A stretch of DNA of 17,849 bases from JAHEFT01 sp964443145 (GTDB lineage: Bacteria; Pseudomonadota; Gammaproteobacteria; Xanthomonadales; SZUA-36): assembly GCA_964443145.1 (NCBI GenBank), contig CAYUBS010000055.1:1-17849 (forward strand). The letters are read 5' to 3'. The notes beneath the pieces are model-generated. The model ran no database searches and was not told where the DNA came from. It saw nothing but the letters and a program-made list of their open reading frames with translations. Of this stretch, positions 6,450-13,657 are shown piece after piece (positions within the stretch are counted from its first letter, which is position 1; every line of letters begins with the position of its first letter). The position numbers and the translations under genes are program-made.

Positions 6450-7019
6450 CTAGCCCTTCACTCTTGAGACGTACTCTCCGGATCGCGTATCCACGCGAAT
6501 CACCTCTTCGTTATTGACGAACAGAGGAACCCGAACAACCGCACCCGTCTCCAGCGTTGCCGGTTTACCGCCACCGCCTGAAGTATCACCCCTCAGACCC
6601 GGGTCGGTCTCCACGATCTTGAGCTCGGTAAAGTTTGGTGGCATGACACTCAGTGGCGCGCCATTGTACAGCGTCATAAGGCACATATCCTCTTCTTTCA
6701 ACCACTTAGCGCCATCACCCATCGCATCCTTCGAGCACTCGTGTTGCTCGTAGTTTGTCGGGTCCATAAAGTGCCAGAACTCACCGTCGTTATAGAGGTA
6801 CTGCATCTCCATTTCGAACACATCAGCTGCTTCAACGGACTCACCGGACTTGAACGTGCGCTCGATGGTTCGGCCGGTCTTCAGGTTCCTGACACGTACG
6901 CGGCTAAACGCCTGACCCTTGCCGGGTTTCACAAATTCATTTTCGATGATGTTGTAGGGATCGCCGTCCAGGATGATCTTCAGGCCGCCCCTGAATTCAT
7001 TGGTACTGTAACTAGCCAT
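6450..7019 (-). CDS. efp: Translation elongation factor P
   Basis: A 189-residue protein, the length of E. coli EF-P (188). EF-P binds between the P and E sites of the ribosome and relieves stalling at polyproline. The three beta-barrel domains are covered from ASYSTNEFRGGLKI to DTRSGEYVSRVKG, with PPNFTELKIV, DPGLRGDT and KPATLETGAVV as landmarks. The tip loop VKPGKGQAF carries K34 in the position that EpmA/EpmB beta-lysylate in E. coli; the modification enzymes are not in this window. The ATG at 7017-7019 is preceded by GGAGG at 5-nt spacing; a TTG at 7031 would overlap that site and is rejected. It is the first gene of a tight five-gene minus-strand operon, an unusual setting since efp is often alone or near epm genes. 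Confidence 0.97.
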   Translation of the reverse strand: MASYSTNEFRGGLKIILDGDPYNIIENEFVKPGKGQAFSRVRVRNLKTGRTIERTFKSGESVEAADVFEMEMQYLYNDGEFWHFMDPTNYEQHECSKDAMGDGAKWLKEEDMCLMTLYNGAPLSVMPPNFTELKIVETDPGLRGDTSGGGGKPATLETGAVVRVPLFVNNEEVIRVDTRSGEYVSRVKG

Positions 7020-7244
7020 CGAGGCCTCCAAACAAAATAAGAATGATAACGCGAACCGCGGCAGGACACCATGCGAAGCACCATAGACTGTTATTTCATG
7101 TCGAATTCAGCCATAATCAACGCTTAGACAAAGCGCGCAACACTTGGGAATTAAGTTGCAATAAGTACGCTAATTAATTGATTCCAAGTATGAAAATGTG
7201 TTAAATATACCTTTATAGGTAAGGGGCATGGAGGCCAATTACGC
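7020..7244. promoter_or_regulatory. Divergent intergenic region between efp and the FimX-like gene
   Basis: These 225 bp are clearly AT-richer than the flanks and must hold promoters for both operons. The plus-strand half has the candidate promoter listed separately. For efp, TTGATT with GAAATA or AAATAA 17-18 bp downstream can be read on the minus strand about 80-110 bp before the start, but this is not convincing. An imperfect inverted repeat (CTTGG-G-AAT at 7143-7151, ATTCCAAG at 7181-7188) overlaps the plus-strand -35 region, and a small TACCT/AGGTA hairpin lies at 7208-7221. No coding sequence is seen. Confidence 0.6.
7178..7206 (+). promoter_or_regulatory. Candidate sigma70 promoter for the FimX-like/gluQ/accA run
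   Basis: TTGATT at 7178-7183 and TTAAAT at 7201-7206 with exactly 17 bp between them, in AT-rich sequence 38 bp before the start codon of the FimX-like gene. Each hexamer matches consensus at four of six positions. GGAGG at 7230-7234 is the likely ribosome-binding site. Confidence 0.45.
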
Positions 7245-9269
7245 ATGCACAGCGTCAATCTCTTAGTCACAGATAGATCTCCCGAATCTGCCGAGCATAT
7301 CAATTCTATGCTGCGCAATTCCGGAATTAAAATTCATGTAATACACACGCGGACAAGTTCTGATGTCAAGCGTGCCCTCGACCATGATTCCCCGGTCCTG
7401 ATCCTCTATGCGAACCCTGAAGAAAGTGAAGCTTCGCTGGAAGATGTGGCCGAACTGGCAACCGCGTTTAATGTTCCACTTGCCCTGTTCACGGCGCTGG
7501 ACGACGCGGAACGACTGACTGGCATGCTGGCGCACACGCCCTGCTTTGTAATCAATTCGGAAAATGAAAACCTGCTGACCGAAGCGGTGAACCGCTTGAT
7601 CAGCAGCAGCGAGAACGAACGCACCTTCGAAAAGCAACAGGCGTTCCTGGAAGAACTCGAGCACCGCTACAATCTGTTGCTGGACAGTTCACGTGATGCA
7701 ATTGCCTACGTGCACGAAGGGCTGCACGTTTACACCAACCGTGCCTACCTGGAAGCACTGCGGGTAAAGGAAGATGCAGACATCGCCGGTTTGTCATTAC
7801 TGGAAATGCTTGATGCCGGTGAGACCAATCTCAAAACCCTGTTGAGGGGGCTGTCTAAAGGACAATTCCCGAGCGAGCCTCTTGAGGTCAAGGTAAGCAG
7901 ACCGGATGGAAGCGACTTCGGTGCCAACCTGGTTTTCTCTCCCGCGCGCTTCGACGGGGAAGACTGTATCCAGATGATGATGCAACGCAAGGATGCCGCC
8001 AATGAACTGGCAGCTGAACTGGAGCGCATGCGCAACACCGATCCACTCACCCACCTGCACAATCGAAAAGCATTTGCAGATGCTCTGGACGAGTGCATCA
8101 AGACCGGAAGCGACAATCGTGCCGCTGCTGTTCTGTATATCGAAACCGATGGTATCGACGAACTCCAGGATGAACTGAACGTAGAGACCATGGATGCCTT
8201 CATTTCCGACCTGGCCGGTATCATTAAGAAGAATCTGGCCGAGAAGGACATCGCAGCCCGAATCAGCGATCACGGATTCGCCGTACTGATTGGGCGTGAC
8301 AGTAATACGGAACTCGAACAGGTTGGCCAGGAAATCCTGTCGGCGTATCGCGGCCACATCATTGAAATTGGTGAGCGCGCGCTCTCGGCCTCCTGCAGCA
8401 TCGGCCTGGCGCCGGTTGCCCGCATGACCGTCAACTCACCAGAAATCATTTCCCGTGCTCGCAAAGCACAGGCTGAGGCAGCGGAGAAAGGCGACCAACT
8501 GATCGTGTTCCGCCCACAGCTGACCGCAGTAGCATCCCTCGAAGGCGAACCGGACTGGCTAGAGCGGATACGGCACGCACTGGGCAACCAGGACTTCTAC
8601 AGCGTCCAGCAGTCAATCGTCGACCTTGATGGCGAAGGCGAGCAGATGATGGAGAACATCACCTTCATGCGCGGCGAGAGCGGCGACCACTCTTCCGTGG
8701 AATTCCAGACCGTTGCCGAGCGCAATGACCTGGCGGGAACCATCGACAGGCACGTGATTCCCGGATTGCTGAAAACCTTCGTGGATAGCGAAGAACGCCA
8801 GATCATCAGCCTGAGTAACAACTCGCTGCTGGATTATGGTTTCCCAGCCTGGTTCGCCAAAGAGATGCAAGCCTCCTGCGTTGAAGGCAGCAGGGTAATC
8901 CTGCAAATCGAGGCAGCTGCAGCACAAGTCAATTTGCGACCGGCACAGAGACTGATGAAGGAACTCAAACCGCTCGGGTGCCAACTGGCGATCAGCCTGT
9001 TTGACTCGGATCGACGTTGCCGCCAGTTGCTGGAACACCTTGACGTCTCTTACGTCAAATTATTGCCGGCCCTGACCGAGGACCTGACCTCAAGCACCAA
9101 GAACCAGGAGGCCGTCAGAAAGATAGTCGCGGCCGCTGATCCGCACGACATAGCGGTGATCGCGGACGAGGTAGCAGACACCTCCAGCCTGGCGGTTCTG
9201 TGGCAGTGCGGCGTTAAGTTGATTGCCGGCGCTTTCCTGCGCGAATCATCACAGGTGATCGCTCAATAA
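7245..9269 (+). CDS. FimX-like REC-PAS-GGDEF-EAL protein with degenerate motifs
   Basis: A 674-residue cytoplasmic multidomain protein, near the length of P. aeruginosa FimX (691). Order: receiver-like domain (about 1-120), PAS-like domain (about 140-250, starting near RYNLLLDSSRDAIAYV), GGDEF domain (about 260-420, TDPLTHLHNRKAF marking its start) and EAL domain (about 435-674). Every signature is altered. The receiver keeps D10 but has LILYANP where the phosphorylated Asp should be. GGDEF reads SDHGF (341-345). EAL reads ENI (470-472), and the terminal QG.. motif reads AGAFLRE. So it is unlikely to make or cut cyclic di-GMP; as in FimX it may instead bind it as a sensor, in FimX's case for type IV pilus assembly. 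No pil genes are in the window. GluQ-RS follows after 20 bp, so the two are probably co-transcribed. Confidence 0.85.
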   Translation: MHSVNLLVTDRSPESAEHINSMLRNSGIKIHVIHTRTSSDVKRALDHDSPVLILYANPEESEASLEDVAELATAFNVPLALFTALDDAERLTGMLAHTPCFVINSENENLLTEAVNRLISSSENERTFEKQQAFLEELEHRYNLLLDSSRDAIAYVHEGLHVYTNRAYLEALRVKEDADIAGLSLLEMLDAGETNLKTLLRGLSKGQFPSEPLEVKVSRPDGSDFGANLVFSPARFDGEDCIQMMMQRKDAANELAAELERMRNTDPLTHLHNRKAFADALDECIKTGSDNRAAAVLYIETDGIDELQDELNVETMDAFISDLAGIIKKNLAEKDIAARISDHGFAVLIGRDSNTELEQVGQEILSAYRGHIIEIGERALSASCSIGLAPVARMTVNSPEIISRARKAQAEAAEKGDQLIVFRPQLTAVASLEGEPDWLERIRHALGNQDFYSVQQSIVDLDGEGEQMMENITFMRGESGDHSSVEFQTVAERNDLAGTIDRHVIPGLLKTFVDSEERQIISLSNNSLLDYGFPAWFAKEMQASCVEGSRVILQIEAAAAQVNLRPAQRLMKELKPLGCQLAISLFDSDRRCRQLLEHLDVSYVKLLPALTEDLTSSTKNQEAVRKIVAAADPHDIAVIADEVADTSSLAVLWQCGVKLIAGAFLRESSQVIAQ

Positions 9270-9270
9270 A

Positions 9271-9290
9271 TAGGCAGTAAACTCTGCCTA
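9271..9290 (+). promoter_or_regulatory. Hairpin at the gluQ translation start
   Basis: A perfect 7-bp inverted repeat (TAGGCAG / CTGCCTA, 6-nt loop) begins just after the FimX-like stop and its last base is the A of the gluQ ATG. No Shine-Dalgarno sequence is visible apart from the AGG inside the left arm. It could limit initiation on gluQ unless ribosomes finishing the upstream gene melt it. No T-run follows, so it does not look like a terminator. Confidence 0.5.
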
Positions 9291-10150
9291 TGCACAGCAC
9301 AGGCAGATTTGCTCCCTCCCCCACCGGAGAATTACATTACGGCTCGCTTATCGCGGCCGTCGCCAGCTATCTGCAGGCAAAGTCATCCGGCGGTTGCTGG
9401 CTGGTCCGCGTCGAAGACATCGACCCACCCCGCGAAGTACCCGGTAGTGCAAAAAGCATCCTCCAGGATCTGAAGAGCTTTGGGTTGCTCTTCAACCAAC
9501 CCGTGTTGTACCAAAGCCAGCGGTCAGGAGCCTACGAACAGGCCATTGAGCAGTTGCTGGACCAGGACAAGGCGTACTGGTGTGGATGCAGCCGTTCGGA
9601 GCTGCCCCAGTCCGGCGTTTACCCCGGCACCTGCGCTGCGGGCCTGCCAAACGGGAAATCACCCCGTGCTGTGCGACTCAGGGTCGATAACGAAGCAATT
9701 TGCTTCACTGACCGGATACAAGGGCCAGTTGAAGAAAACCTGCGCAACTCGGTCGGTGATTTTGTCATCCGGCGTGCAGACGGATTGGCCGCCTACCAAC
9801 TTGCCGTGGTGGTTGATGATGCGTTCCAGGAAATTACGGAGGTAGTGAGGGGTGCCGACCTGCTCGATTCGACCGCCCGGCAGATCCATCTGCAAAAATG
9901 TCTGGGCCTGCCCACGCCATCCTATGCACATCACCCTGTTGCCATGAATCCCGGTGGCCACAAGCTGAGCAAGCGCGAAGACGCCGACCCGGTTTCCCGA
10001 CTGCCACCTGCAAAGGCACTGGAGCAGGCACTCCATTTTCTCGGTCAGGCCTGCCCATCCGGGATGGTTCTTGATGAAATACTGGACTGGGCAATGGACA
10101 ATTGGCAGCTCAGTCGTATCCCCCGTACGAGACAATTATTCACGCTATAA
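9290..10150 (+). CDS. gluQ: Glutamyl-Q tRNA(Asp) synthetase GluQ-RS
   Basis: A 286-residue protein resembling the catalytic core of glutamyl-tRNA synthetase without the anticodon-binding domain. GluQ-RS attaches glutamate to the queuosine base at the wobble position of tRNA(Asp). The start GRFAPSPTGELHYGSL includes the HIGH-class motif (HYGS), and KLSKR (225-229) is the KMSKS motif. The family zinc site is visible as C98, C100, Y111 and C115 (CGCSRSEL then YPGTC). DFVIRRADGLAAYQLAVVVDDA and ITEVVRGADLL are the usual signatures. The start is fixed by the GRFAPSP segment; no other ATG is possible. In many proteobacteria gluQ follows dksA; here it follows a FimX-like gene, and accA begins 27 bp after its stop. 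Confidence 0.95.
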   Translation: MHSTGRFAPSPTGELHYGSLIAAVASYLQAKSSGGCWLVRVEDIDPPREVPGSAKSILQDLKSFGLLFNQPVLYQSQRSGAYEQAIEQLLDQDKAYWCGCSRSELPQSGVYPGTCAAGLPNGKSPRAVRLRVDNEAICFTDRIQGPVEENLRNSVGDFVIRRADGLAAYQLAVVVDDAFQEITEVVRGADLLDSTARQIHLQKCLGLPTPSYAHHPVAMNPGGHKLSKREDADPVSRLPPAKALEQALHFLGQACPSGMVLDEILDWAMDNWQLSRIPRTRQLFTL

Positions 10151-10151
10151 T
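10146..10151 (+). promoter_or_regulatory. Possible -10 element upstream of accA
   Basis: A perfect TATAAT overlaps the gluQ stop codon, 27 bp before the accA ATG. No convincing -35 hexamer is found 16-18 bp upstream and there is no extended TG, so this may be chance. If real it would give accA a very short leader containing a GCACG/CGTGC inverted repeat. Confidence 0.25.
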
Positions 10152-10177
10152 GCACGATCACCCGTGCGAGCAATGCA

Positions 10178-11134
10178 ATGAATTCCAACTACCTAGATTT
10201 CGAGCAACCGATTGCTGAACTGCAAGCCAAGATTGATGAATTGAGAAACGTTGGCTCGGACAACGCCATCAACCTCGACGAAGAAATCCAGCGTTTACAA
10301 TCCAAGATGCGCACCAAGATCAAGGGCATCTTCAAGGACCTCTCGCCGTGGCAAATTTCACAGTTAAGCCGGCACCCGTTGCGGCCCTATACGCTTGACT
10401 ATGTCGGTAAGATTTTCGAAGAGTTCCACGAACTGCACGGCGACCGGGCCTTTGCGGATGACCATGCTATCGTTGGCGGCCTGGCCCGCTTCAGGGGCCG
10501 CCCAATCGTATTTATAGGGCAGCAAAAAGGTCGCGACACCAAAGCCAAAGTCTTCCGCAATTTTGGCATGCCCCGGCCGGAAGGTTACCGCAAGGCTTTG
10601 CGCCTGATGAACATGGCGGCCCGCTTTCACCTGCCGTTAGTCACCTTCATAGACACGCCTGGAGCCTATCCCGGTGTGGGAGCGGAAGAACGCAACCAGT
10701 CCGAGGCCATTGCGCGCAACCTGCTGGTGATGTCGCGCCTTCCTGTGCCCATCATTTGCACCATCATCGGTGAGGGCGGCTCAGGCGGAGCCCTGGCCAT
10801 CGGCGTTGGCGACCGCGTCAATATCCTCGAGTACAGCACCTACTCGGTCATATCGCCGGAAGGCTGCGCTTCCATCCTGTGGAAAGACGCGGCCAATGCA
10901 GAAGAAGCTGCCAGTGCCCTGGGCATCACTTCGGATCGCCTCAAGAAGATGGGACTGGTCGATGAAGTCATTCCAGAACCACTCGGTGGTGCCCACAAAG
11001 AGCCCGATGAGGTAGCCTCACGTATCGCTGACTGCCTGGAAAAACAACTGGCCGCATTCGAACAAAAAACTTCTGAACAGATAATCGAAGAACGCTATGA
11101 GCGTCTGCTCAAATTTGGTGAATTCCAGGACTAG
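10178..11134 (+). CDS. accA: Acetyl-CoA carboxylase carboxyltransferase subunit alpha
   Basis: A 318-residue protein, one shorter than E. coli AccA (319). With AccD it transfers the carboxyl group from biotinyl-BCCP to acetyl-CoA, giving malonyl-CoA for fatty acid synthesis. The N-terminal helical part starts NYLDFEQPIAELQAKIDELR. The crotonase-like core shows HPLRPYTLDY, HGDRAFADD, FIGQQKGRDT, FIDTPGAYPG, the oxyanion-hole region GEGGSGGALA, and YSVISPEGCASILWKDA. LGITSDRLKKMGLVDEVIPEPLGGAH closes the domain. The ATG gives the normal family N-terminus; only a weak GCGAG lies upstream. tilS begins 16 bp after the stop. accD is not in the window, as is usual for gammaproteobacteria. Confidence 0.97.
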   Translation: MNSNYLDFEQPIAELQAKIDELRNVGSDNAINLDEEIQRLQSKMRTKIKGIFKDLSPWQISQLSRHPLRPYTLDYVGKIFEEFHELHGDRAFADDHAIVGGLARFRGRPIVFIGQQKGRDTKAKVFRNFGMPRPEGYRKALRLMNMAARFHLPLVTFIDTPGAYPGVGAEERNQSEAIARNLLVMSRLPVPIICTIIGEGGSGGALAIGVGDRVNILEYSTYSVISPEGCASILWKDAANAEEAASALGITSDRLKKMGLVDEVIPEPLGGAHKEPDEVASRIADCLEKQLAAFEQKTSEQIIEERYERLLKFGEFQD

Positions 11135-11150
11135 GCAAGGCGCACGTCAC

Positions 11151-12524
11151 GTGAAGCAACAAGCTGCGAATTTCACGGTCAGGCTATTGCTGGACCGTCT
11201 GGCCCGCCTGCCCGATACAGAGAAGTACTGGGTTGGGTTTAGCGGCGGAGCGGACTCTACTGCTTTGTTGCAGGCTTTGCATGAGTGCCGGGAGCAATTG
11301 GAAGCGCCGATCCAGGCGGTCCACTTTCACCACGGATTGCAGGATGGCGCCGATGCCTGGCAAAGCCACTGCGAAACCTATTGCCGGGACAGAGACATCC
11401 CTTTTTATTCAGAGCAGCTGGAAATAAACCGGGCTGCAAAAAGCAGCCTGGAAGAAGAATCACGAAATGGCAGGTACCGCGCCATTGGCCGCTTACTGGG
11501 TGAAAAAGAAACCTACCTGACAGCCCACCACGCGGAAGACCAGGCCGAAACCCTGTTCCTGAACCTGATGCGCGGAAGCGGCATAGAGGGACTGGCCGGC
11601 ATCCCCGGACTGAGGACACTGGAAAAAGGCTGGGTCGCCCGGCCTCTGCTGGATTTCCACCGGGCCGACCTCGAGCAATTCCTGCTCAGTCGTCAACTGG
11701 ACTGGCTGACAGATCCTTCCAATGCTGATACTGCATTTGACCGCAATTACCTGCGACAGGATTTTTTTCCCTTACTGGAGAAACGCTGGCCGGGTGTCGT
11801 GAACCGCCTGTCCCGGACCGCCAGAAATGCCCGCATCACTGCCACCGCGATGGCGGCGTTTATTGAAGGTCAGTCCGGTGACCTGATTAAGGACCGGCTC
11901 AGGATGCCGTTGCCAAAATTGCTCGAACTGGAGCCTGAAATGCAAACCCTGATCATGCGCCAGTGGTTGCGCAAGCATGAAATCCCGATGCTGCCTGAAG
12001 TACGGCTGCGGGAGTTCCTGGATCAACTGGCCGGTTCAAAGCTGATCAACCAGGCCGAAGTTCAATGGGGCGACTGGATGATCAAACGTTACCAGCGTGA
12101 TTTGTGGTTACATCGGCGTGCGCCTTTCCCACCCTGCCCTGACTTGCAATGGCAGCAGGACAAACAACTCGAATTAGGGCCGGATTGCGGAATGGTCCGC
12201 CTGATCGGCAAAACGACTCCCGTACCAGGTTCCTGGAGGATACGTTCACGTGAAGCCGGAGACCGGATCCGCTTGCTGCCGAACGGTCCCAGCCACAAGA
12301 TCAAACAACTTTTCCAGGCCGCCTTCATTCCACCCTGGCTGCGAACGGGTATACCTGTACTGGAGTGGGATGGCGAACCGGTCGCCCTGGGCGACTGGGT
12401 GGTAAGCTATCGCCTGAAAAACTGGCTTTTCGAAAATGATCTGGAATACTGCTGGCAGCCCTCCGACCCGGTGCTGTCGCGAATTCGCTCTGACTGCCAA
12501 CTAGAAGAAGATGATAATGAATAA
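11151..12524 (+). CDS. tilS: tRNA(Ile)-lysidine synthase
   Basis: A 457-residue protein, somewhat longer than E. coli TilS (432). TilS uses ATP and lysine to convert C34 of tRNA(Ile) with a CAU anticodon to lysidine, so that AUA is read as isoleucine. The PP-loop is FSGGADS (30-36), AVHFHHGLQ and HHAEDQAETLFLNLMRG are standard, and PLLDF and TDPSN..FDRNYLR mark the end of the N-terminal domain. The C-terminal TilS_C domain has IRSREAGDRIRL, KIKQLFQ and the WLR..IPVLEWDGEPVAL stretch. The GTG at 11151 is chosen: it is after the accA stop, AAGG lies 10 nt upstream and the product matches the family start. The in-frame ATG at 11097 lies inside accA. The stop overlaps the xseB start. Confidence 0.95.
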   Translation: MKQQAANFTVRLLLDRLARLPDTEKYWVGFSGGADSTALLQALHECREQLEAPIQAVHFHHGLQDGADAWQSHCETYCRDRDIPFYSEQLEINRAAKSSLEEESRNGRYRAIGRLLGEKETYLTAHHAEDQAETLFLNLMRGSGIEGLAGIPGLRTLEKGWVARPLLDFHRADLEQFLLSRQLDWLTDPSNADTAFDRNYLRQDFFPLLEKRWPGVVNRLSRTARNARITATAMAAFIEGQSGDLIKDRLRMPLPKLLELEPEMQTLIMRQWLRKHEIPMLPEVRLREFLDQLAGSKLINQAEVQWGDWMIKRYQRDLWLHRRAPFPPCPDLQWQQDKQLELGPDCGMVRLIGKTTPVPGSWRIRSREAGDRIRLLPNGPSHKIKQLFQAAFIPPWLRTGIPVLEWDGEPVALGDWVVSYRLKNWLFENDLEYCWQPSDPVLSRIRSDCQLEEDDNE

Positions 12525-12756
12525 AAAGACCGAAAAACTCCCTGATTTTGAAAAATCACTTGAAGAACTTGAGTCACTGGTGGAGCAACTGGAATCCGGT
12601 GACCTCAGCCTTGATCAGTCACTGAAACAGTTCAAGCGCGGCGTGGAGCTGACCCGCCACTGCCAGGGCGTTCTGGACCAGGCACAGCAAACCGTGCAAA
12701 CACTGATGAATACGGATGATGAATCATCAGCGGTTCCCTTCTCCACAGATGACTGA
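12517..12756 (+). CDS. xseB: Exodeoxyribonuclease VII small subunit
   Basis: A 79-residue, almost wholly helical protein matching XseB (80 in E. coli). Several copies join one XseA to form exonuclease VII, which degrades single-stranded DNA in both directions. The signature is PDFEKSLEELESLVEQLESGDLSLDQSL, split here by residues 9-37, then FKRGVELTRHCQGVLDQAQQ; the QVL-like helix is conserved and the tail is acidic. The ATG at 12517 overlaps the end of tilS by 8 nt and has a GAAG-rich ribosome-binding site at suitable spacing; the ATG at 12511 is too close to it. xseA is outside the window. The xseB-ispA-dxs order is widespread in gammaproteobacteria. Confidence 0.95.
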   Translation: MNKKTEKLPDFEKSLEELESLVEQLESGDLSLDQSLKQFKRGVELTRHCQGVLDQAQQTVQTLMNTDDESSAVPFSTDD

Positions 12757-13633
12757 GCCATCCGCACGCGTTACGCAGTGGCAGGCACGCATCGAGGTTG
12801 TTCTCGACCGGCAGCTGCCGCAAGAGGCCGAGGAGCCACAGTTACTGCATCGTGCCATGCGCTATGCAGCACTGTCCGGCGGCAAAAGATTCCGCCCGAT
12901 TCTTGTATATGCCACCGGCGAAGCGCTCGGACTCGCGGTGGAAATCCTGGACCCGGTGGCTGCGGCGATTGAATTCATCCATGCCTACTCCCTGATACAC
13001 GATGACCTGCCGGCCATGGACGACGACGACCTGCGCCGCGGAAGGCTGACTTGCCACAAGGCCTTTGATGAGGCAACCGCCATCCTGGCCGGTGACGCCT
13101 TACAGGCGCTGGCATTCCAGGTACTGGCCGGTGAATTACCCGCGACTGGCGCGAACAGCCTGGCCGTCATCAGCACGATTTCAGGGGCCTGTGGATCCAT
13201 CGGCATGGCCGGTGGCCAGGTATTGGACCTGAGCGCTGTGGGGCAGAGAATCAGCGAGCAGGAACTCACCACCATGCATCGCCTTAAAACGGGCGCATTG
13301 ATAACGTCTGCGATCACCTCACCGGCCATTTTGTCCGGAACGGATAGCGAAACAGTGGCCCATCTTTCCGCCTATGGGGAAAGCATCGGCCTGGCCTTCC
13401 AGGTTCATGATGACATCCTGGATGTGACCGGCAGCACAGAATTGACTGGAAAAAGCACACTGGCGGATGCCGCCCTTAACAAACCCACTTTCCCATCGAT
13501 CCTCGGACTGGAAAATTCCCGCAAAATAGCACGGGAACTGCGCGACGAGGCCATTTTTCACCTGCAACATATCGATGGTCAAACCGAAACACTGGCCTGG
13601 CTCGCCGACTATGTTATTAGTCGCGACAGATAG
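12749..13633 (+). CDS. ispA: Farnesyl diphosphate synthase (geranyltranstransferase)
   Basis: A 294-residue short-chain trans-prenyl diphosphate synthase, adding isopentenyl diphosphate to DMAPP and GPP to form C15 FPP in the cytoplasm. Motifs: GGKRFRP (44-50), the first Asp-rich motif HDDLPAMDDDD (84-94) of the bacterial DDxxxxD type, AILAGDALQ (111-119), GQVLDL, KTGALI and the second Asp-rich motif HDDILD. It has NKPTFPSILG where E. coli has the K-x-TYP..lG segment. The ATG at 12749 overlaps the xseB stop by 8 nt and gives the family's usual N-terminal length; an ATG at 12716 adds 11 residues encoded inside xseB and is less likely. There is no clear Shine-Dalgarno sequence, so coupling to xseB is probable. 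Confidence 0.95.
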   Translation: MTEPSARVTQWQARIEVVLDRQLPQEAEEPQLLHRAMRYAALSGGKRFRPILVYATGEALGLAVEILDPVAAAIEFIHAYSLIHDDLPAMDDDDLRRGRLTCHKAFDEATAILAGDALQALAFQVLAGELPATGANSLAVISTISGACGSIGMAGGQVLDLSAVGQRISEQELTTMHRLKTGALITSAITSPAILSGTDSETVAHLSAYGESIGLAFQVHDDILDVTGSTELTGKSTLADAALNKPTFPSILGLENSRKIARELRDEAIFHLQHIDGQTETLAWLADYVISRDR

Positions 13634-13657
13634 CTTCCCGGGCCCGGCACAGCTAAA

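Noticed and set aside
6450..6452. Pyrrolysine-type or other programmed recoding at the EF-P TAG
   Set aside because: EF-P ends exactly at its usual C-terminus and the next gene has its own start; no recoding signal is visible, so it is kept only as a question in the findings.
7020..7244. Riboswitch or small RNA in the efp divergent region
   Set aside because: Only short imperfect repeats are seen; no known riboswitch core or terminator-like hairpin with a T-run.
13634..13657. CCCGGGCCCGG palindrome before dxs as a terminator
   Set aside because: It is a self-complementary GC run without usable loop or T-tract, within a tight ispA-dxs spacing.
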